This document shows, piece after piece, positions 33,601 through 36,939 of a stretch of 36,939 nt of DNA (position 1 is its first letter; every line of letters begins with the position of its first letter). The position numbers and the translations under genes are program-made. A model generated the notes under the pieces. The model ran no database searches. It had not been told where the DNA came from and saw only the letters and a list, made by a program, of their open reading frames with translations. Source of the DNA: Mesotaenium endlicherianum (lineage: Eukaryota; Streptophyta; Zygnematophyceae; Zygnematales; Mesotaeniaceae); contig WELA01012483.1 in assembly GCA_009602735.1 (NCBI GenBank), positions 360,521-397,459 of the forward strand, in the 5' to 3' direction.

Positions 33601-34934
33601 GCAGCAGCAGCAGCAGGGTGCGGGCAGTGAGAACGAGGTGCATGAGGAAGAGGACGAGGGGCCAAAGCCGGATGAGAAGACGGAGGACGAGGGCAACAGG
33701 CTGCTGCCGCGCGTGCACTTTGTGTGGCCCTACCTCATGCCCCTGCTGCGCAGGCCTGAGCCTGCGGTGCGTGTGCTTGCTCATTCCCTGAAAGCCTTGC
33801 CAAGCTTTCCCTCCTGTTGATTCCCCTCAAACCTTCATGTGCTCATCTCCATGAAGTTGTCACTGGACATGCCCCGATGCTGGCCAGTTGTGCGCACCAT
33901 GCGGCGCATGTGCATGTATTCATGCGGTGGGTGGGTGCTGTGGGAGGGAGAGGGGGGGTGCAATGCTGCTGCTGCTGCTGCTGCTGCTGTGGCAGGTGAT
34001 AGAGCGGGCGCTGGAGGTCGTGGCGGCCGTGGCGCGGGCGTCAGGCGGCCACTTTGTGGCGCGCCGCTTCCGCGACCACGCCTGGCCCCTCATGCGGCGC
34101 CTGCTGCACGAGGGCCCTCCGGCCGAGCATGCTCACGGCACGCATTCGCTGAGGCCTCTTCTCACAGCGCCTGCCGCAGCAGAGCGCGCCGGAAGGAGCT
34201 TGCTTGTGCTGGACCCTCGCGAGGAGACGCGCACAAGCAGCAGAAGCAGCAGCATGCGCGCAGCTCACAGGGACGCGGGCACGCATGGGCGAGCGCCGTC
34301 TGCCGTGCTGAGGGTGAGGCGCGCAGTGCTGCTCTGCATGGCGGATGTGGCGTCGTCGCCAACCAGTGCTCCTGCTCTGCAGGCTGTTACGAAGCAGGCA
34401 GCGGCATCCATCACGGCGTATCTGGACGCAACGTACCCACTGTTGCTGCGCGAGAGCGCCAGCCACGCTTTGCTGGCTCTGGGCCGTGTGGATGCCGACG
34501 CCGTGCGCCTGCCTCTCACCGAAGCGCTTTATGGGACGCCCACAGCCAGCAGCAGCAGTCTGGGGAGCGAGCACTGCGGGGGCGAGCTAGCCGGGGAGGG
34601 TGCACTTTCTGGGGTAGTGCAACTCTCGAACGCCCACGATGGACCCACTAGCAAGGGTGGTAGTAAGAGCGGCAGGCTTGTACAGCAAGTTGAACAGCTA
34701 GCGGCCGTTGTCTGCGGGAACGACAGTTCAGATGGGAGGGTCGTGATGCTGGAGGGCAGTCAGAGCTTGCAAGACCATAGAGTGGTCGATATGGCAGAAT
34801 TGGTGACATCAGCTGTGTCGCATCCGGACATGGCTATAGCAGCAGCCTTCCCCAACCAGAATGTGAAGCTTAACAACAATATTGATAGGGGACTTGCAGA
34901 GACTCTGCTCCGGCAGCTAAACTTGCTTCATTGA
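24612..34934 (+). CDS. TTI1: TELO2-interacting protein 1 (TTI1) homologue, 17 exons
   Basis: TTI1 is a HEAT-repeat scaffold of the TTT complex (TELO2-TTI1-TTI2), which with Hsp90 matures PIKK kinases such as TOR, ATM and ATR. Predicted exons: 24612-24775, 25256-25466, 26119-26389, 26668-26810, 27031-27615, 27884-27991, 28240-28406, 28778-28910, 29219-29685, 29918-30593, 30867-31049, 31421-31579, 31918-31992, 32359-32572, 32808-33151, 33506-33766, 33996-34934 (TGA). All use GT-AG, phases match, and the sum is exactly 1700 codons. Family patterns: FEQLRPFCIQLL (N-terminus), LPLLLLLDASVAA, ASEEFRHGVVRCLQALL, ADALAFFLPGV, VERNAEWLDATAGRVHALL, ELPRMPPRL, AAVVLNEIVFG, GNADYVVDALCRGLRHLD, RLLPRVHFVWPYLMPLLRR, and GGHFVARRFRDHAWPLMRRL near the C-terminus. 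At 1699 aa it is longer than human (about 1090) or plant forms because of Ala/Ser/Gln/Glu-rich insertions (exons 5, 9, 10, 15, 16). Exon 4 start, exon 10 start and the last exon (possibly hiding an intron near 34130-34310) are least certain. Confidence 0.9.
26039..26098. repeat. Poly-G run of about 59 bases with an N, in TTI1 intron 2
   Basis: Sixty positions are G except the N at 26050. The run lies in the intron between predicted exons 2 and 3, so it need not disturb coding. The N marks a contig join, and the true length is unknown. Confidence 0.9.
26521..26567. repeat. (TG)n microsatellite in TTI1 intron 3
   Basis: About 23 TG units are followed by a short purine-pyrimidine tail (TATGCGCGCGCACG), within the predicted intron 26390-26667. 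Such alternating sequence can adopt left-handed DNA. Confidence 0.9.
29382..29413. repeat. (CTG)n repeat coding for poly-Ala in TTI1 exon 9
   Basis: About ten CTG units, read in the frame GCT, give an Ala tract inside the low-complexity insertion of predicted exon 9, flanked by Thr/Ser-rich and Gln/His-rich repeats. Confidence 0.85.
30633..30667. repeat. (CTG)n repeat in TTI1 intron 10
   Basis: About twelve CTG units lie in the predicted intron 30594-30866, just beyond the donor of exon 10. Confidence 0.85.
33965..33989. repeat. (CTG)n repeat abutting the acceptor of TTI1 exon 17
   Basis: About eight CTG units end six bases before the predicted exon start at 33996 (TGGCAG/GTG). The repeat occupies the position of the polypyrimidine tract. 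Confidence 0.85.
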
Positions 34935-35277
34935 AGGTGCACAATGAACTAGGTGAACACGTTTTTGCCTCATGTATTTTGCTCCTGAAATGGAGGATGC
35001 CTTCATATCCTTCATATTAAGTGCAAGTGCTTGGCTCCAGCATTTGTCGAGAAAATGATAGTATCATATTCATCGTGTCTGCAACCTACCTGCTATGTAC
35101 CTATAGACTTGTACTTGTTGCAAATATGATCTATGCCAGCAATAATCAGCACCACTTTTATTAAGTTCAATACTAATGGAGAACGGATTATACATACACA
35201 CTCACCAGATTGTACAACATAATTTTTATGAAGTTAATCAATCTCTGCTTGAAGGCAATTCAGTTAAATAGTCTATC
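34935..35277. other. Convergent 3' region of TTI1 and the membrane-protein gene
   Basis: These 343 bp between two stop codons are AT-rich and should contain the 3' UTRs and polyadenylation sites of both genes. No canonical AATAAA was picked out with confidence, and no gene is visible. Confidence 0.5.
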
Positions 35278-35316
35278 TCAATCAGAATCAGAGTCAGAAT
35301 CGGAGTCGGAATCATT
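35278..35316 (-). repeat. Hexanucleotide repeat coding for a C-terminal Ser-Asp tract
   Basis: A degenerate GACTCN repeat codes about six alternating Ser-Asp pairs at the very end of the membrane protein, immediately before the stop codon. The acidic serines resemble casein kinase 2 sites. Confidence 0.8.
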
Positions 35317-36525
35317 GATAGCAGCTCGAAGGGCAGCCATCTTGGAGCTACTGTCAACCTGGGATGCCACCCCTCCTTGTGCCAGGGAGGCTTTAGTAGG
35401 AGCTCGAACACTGCCGCGTGCCATGGGGGAATGGTCTGCCTCTCTGCTGCTCTCAAGCTTCTTAGGTTGCCACGCGCTGGAAGGTGCATTGTGCTCTACA
35501 GGGAGAGGCAGTGTCTCGGTAGCATGGGCTTCGGGCACACGCCAGGCAGGAGGAGCTTCAAGTTCATCGTGCACGTGTTCAAAGGTTGATGAAAGCCTTT
35601 CGTTAAATGTGTTAAACTGCCACGCAACAACCTCCTCGGCTGGTGCTCCTCCAGAGGCTCCAGGGTTGGGAGACAAAAGGGGCGGCTGCTGGCCGCCAAA
35701 CGTACGCAGCTCACCACCGCTGTCTGCATCTTCCTGCTCTTCTTCAGACGGAGCAGAGGAGGAGTCGGCAGGAAGCACAAGCACGGCATTGGGGGGAATG
35801 GCAGCCGAGCCAACGGCAGCCGGAGTGGGAGTTGGTGCCAGCCTCCTGGCCACATCCCCGTGGGGAGTAGTAGCTTCCTCGGCGTCCTCGTATTGGATCT
35901 TCTCGCGGCGCTCTTCTGAGCTGCCGTGGTACCTGCAAAAGCAGGCCTCCTCTGTTGGGCGTAAGCACACACTCGTTCGGAATCTTCTGGCTCGTGACGG
36001 CCATAGGCGTAGTGCCACTTGTCAGCAGTCACCACCTTTTAACAACTCAGGGCTCTCCAATAACATGCAACACAGGTCGGCGGGACTCACCTGGATTGCT
36101 TGTACATGTTGAAGGCATAGAGGCTGGGGTCTTTTTCAGGCACCGCCTCTTCATCAGTCCCCGGCAGGGGCACCACTGTGGAGGCAGAGACCTGCCACCA
36201 GCAGAGCTCCACGTTCATGCATCAGAGATGCCAGGGAGCTGAGGAGCTCACAGCTACTATGCAGCCTCGGACACCTTCAGCATGAAAAGGAAGTGCAGAC
36301 CTGGAAAGGTTGGGCAGTGGCCAGAGGAGCCTCCTGGTCCGCCGGCGATGATGATGCAGCCGCCGTCGCCGCTGCCAGAAAAAGAGTGCGCTTGCAGAGG
36401 CGCCTGCGGAAGCATAGGTAGAGGAGGAGCAGCACCAGCAGCAGCAGGAGGAGCACCAAGCTGAAGATGCCCACGGCTCCCAGCGTTCCCGCTGCCCCTG
36501 CTGAACCAACCGCCACACAGCACAA
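35278..36525 (-). CDS. Single-pass membrane protein with Ser-Asp-repeat cytoplasmic tail, C-terminal exons only
   Basis: Three exons join with GT-AG junctions and matching phases: about 36525-36301 (start uncertain), 36191-36091 and 35932-35278 (stop TGA 35280-35278). The first carries a strong transmembrane segment (VGIFSLVLLLLLLVLLLLYL, about 36465-36400) followed by a basic stop-transfer sequence (CFRRRLCKR), implying an extracellular or lumenal N-terminus and a cytoplasmic tail. The tail of about 270 residues is Pro/Ser/Glu-rich, contains short motifs such as DPSLYAFNMYKQS, and ends in a tandem Ser-Asp repeat. I do not recognise the family. The 5' exons lie further right or past the window end. 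Receptor-like or adhesion functions are possible but not shown. Confidence 0.6.
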
Positions 36526-36549
36526 AGCTGTGAGCGAGCAGGTCATAAT

Positions 36550-36939
36550 GGACTACCTTCATGTTAAACATATATTTTCGTTTGCAAAGTATGTATAACC
36601 AACACAATGCACGTTTTGGGTAGGAGAGGGATGTTCAGGGCACTCGTGAACAAAGGATAAGCATTTTAAGTCAATTCTTCCCCATGCAACAGACGCCCCA
36701 CTTGGTTCCCTCCACACAGAAAAAGCTGTCCTGCAACATACCAAGTACTACCGAGCATGGCAGACTTGGAAGAACTACAAGAAACCACTTAGGGACACCC
36801 GACTGCACGTATGGTGTTGAGCAGCACGTGCAGCTGCCGCAGCCCGTTCATCGCGGACAGACCCAACCAGCCCATGCATCTTCATTCTTGACTCAACGAC
36901 TGCTGCAAATTCACAAAAGTGAAGGGGGGGGGGGGGGGG
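36550..36939. other. Window end without a supported gene; terminal poly-G
   Basis: This should be intron or upstream exon sequence of the minus-strand membrane-protein gene; a 61-codon minus-strand frame (36559-36744) is not convincing. The last 14 bases are G, which looks like a contig end. Confidence 0.5.

Noticed and set aside
1..36939. CRISPR arrays, rRNA or tRNA genes, bacterial operons
   Set aside because: No regularly spaced repeats, no recognisable tRNA or rRNA sequence, and gene structure is clearly eukaryotic.

Overview
The window is nuclear DNA of a eukaryote, most likely a green alga. Host genes are rich in GT-AG introns, GC-rich, and full of CTG/CAG, TG and CATG repeats. The two identifiable host proteins are closest in pattern to plant-type families: a beta-xylosidase-like GH3 enzyme and TELO2-interacting protein 1 (TTI1). 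I cannot name the species. Three single Ns, each in or next to duplicated or homopolymer sequence, together with the poly-C and poly-G window ends, show a scaffold of imperfectly joined contigs.

Layout. (1) 450-4142, minus strand: the last six exons of an unrecognised, probably helical-repeat protein, disturbed by an exact 876-bp duplication around an N at 1777. (2) 5008-17974: a composite retroelement locus. Its core (about 8180-16096, plus strand) is a Ty3/gypsy-type gag-pol with Gag and two CCHC knuckles, an aspartic protease, a complete C5 cytosine DNA methyltransferase, a long unassigned region, reverse transcriptase, RNase H, the C-terminal end of an integrase and a PHD finger. A polypurine tract and a TG...CA LTR of about 304 bp (called R here) follow. 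A 1.25-kb unit (called A) occurs three times, once inverted, and R occurs three times, once inverted. This leaves a large palindrome to the left of gag and an R-A-R arrangement to the right of pol. (3) 18996-23858, minus: a seven-exon secreted GH3 glycosidase (805 aa predicted). (4) 23859-24611: a divergent intergenic region shared with (5) 24612-34934, plus: a 17-exon TTI1 homologue (1699 aa predicted). (6) 35278 to about 36525, minus: the last three exons of a single-pass membrane protein, convergent with TTI1.

Most notable is the retroelement with its own DNA methyltransferase. The copy is dead. From 10980 to 16049 one reading frame runs without any frameshift but carries eight internal stop codons. 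Two catalytic Asp residues (RT motif C and the last RNase H Asp) read Asn, and the integrase core is absent. Several lesions fit C-to-T or G-to-A transitions, the expected decay of methylated DNA. Retrotransposons carrying DNMTs have been described in dinoflagellates and charophytes, so the novelty here would lie in lineage, enzyme subtype, the added PHD finger and the unassigned region. Exon models are hand-built from splice consensus, reading phase and recalled family patterns; no alignment or search was run.
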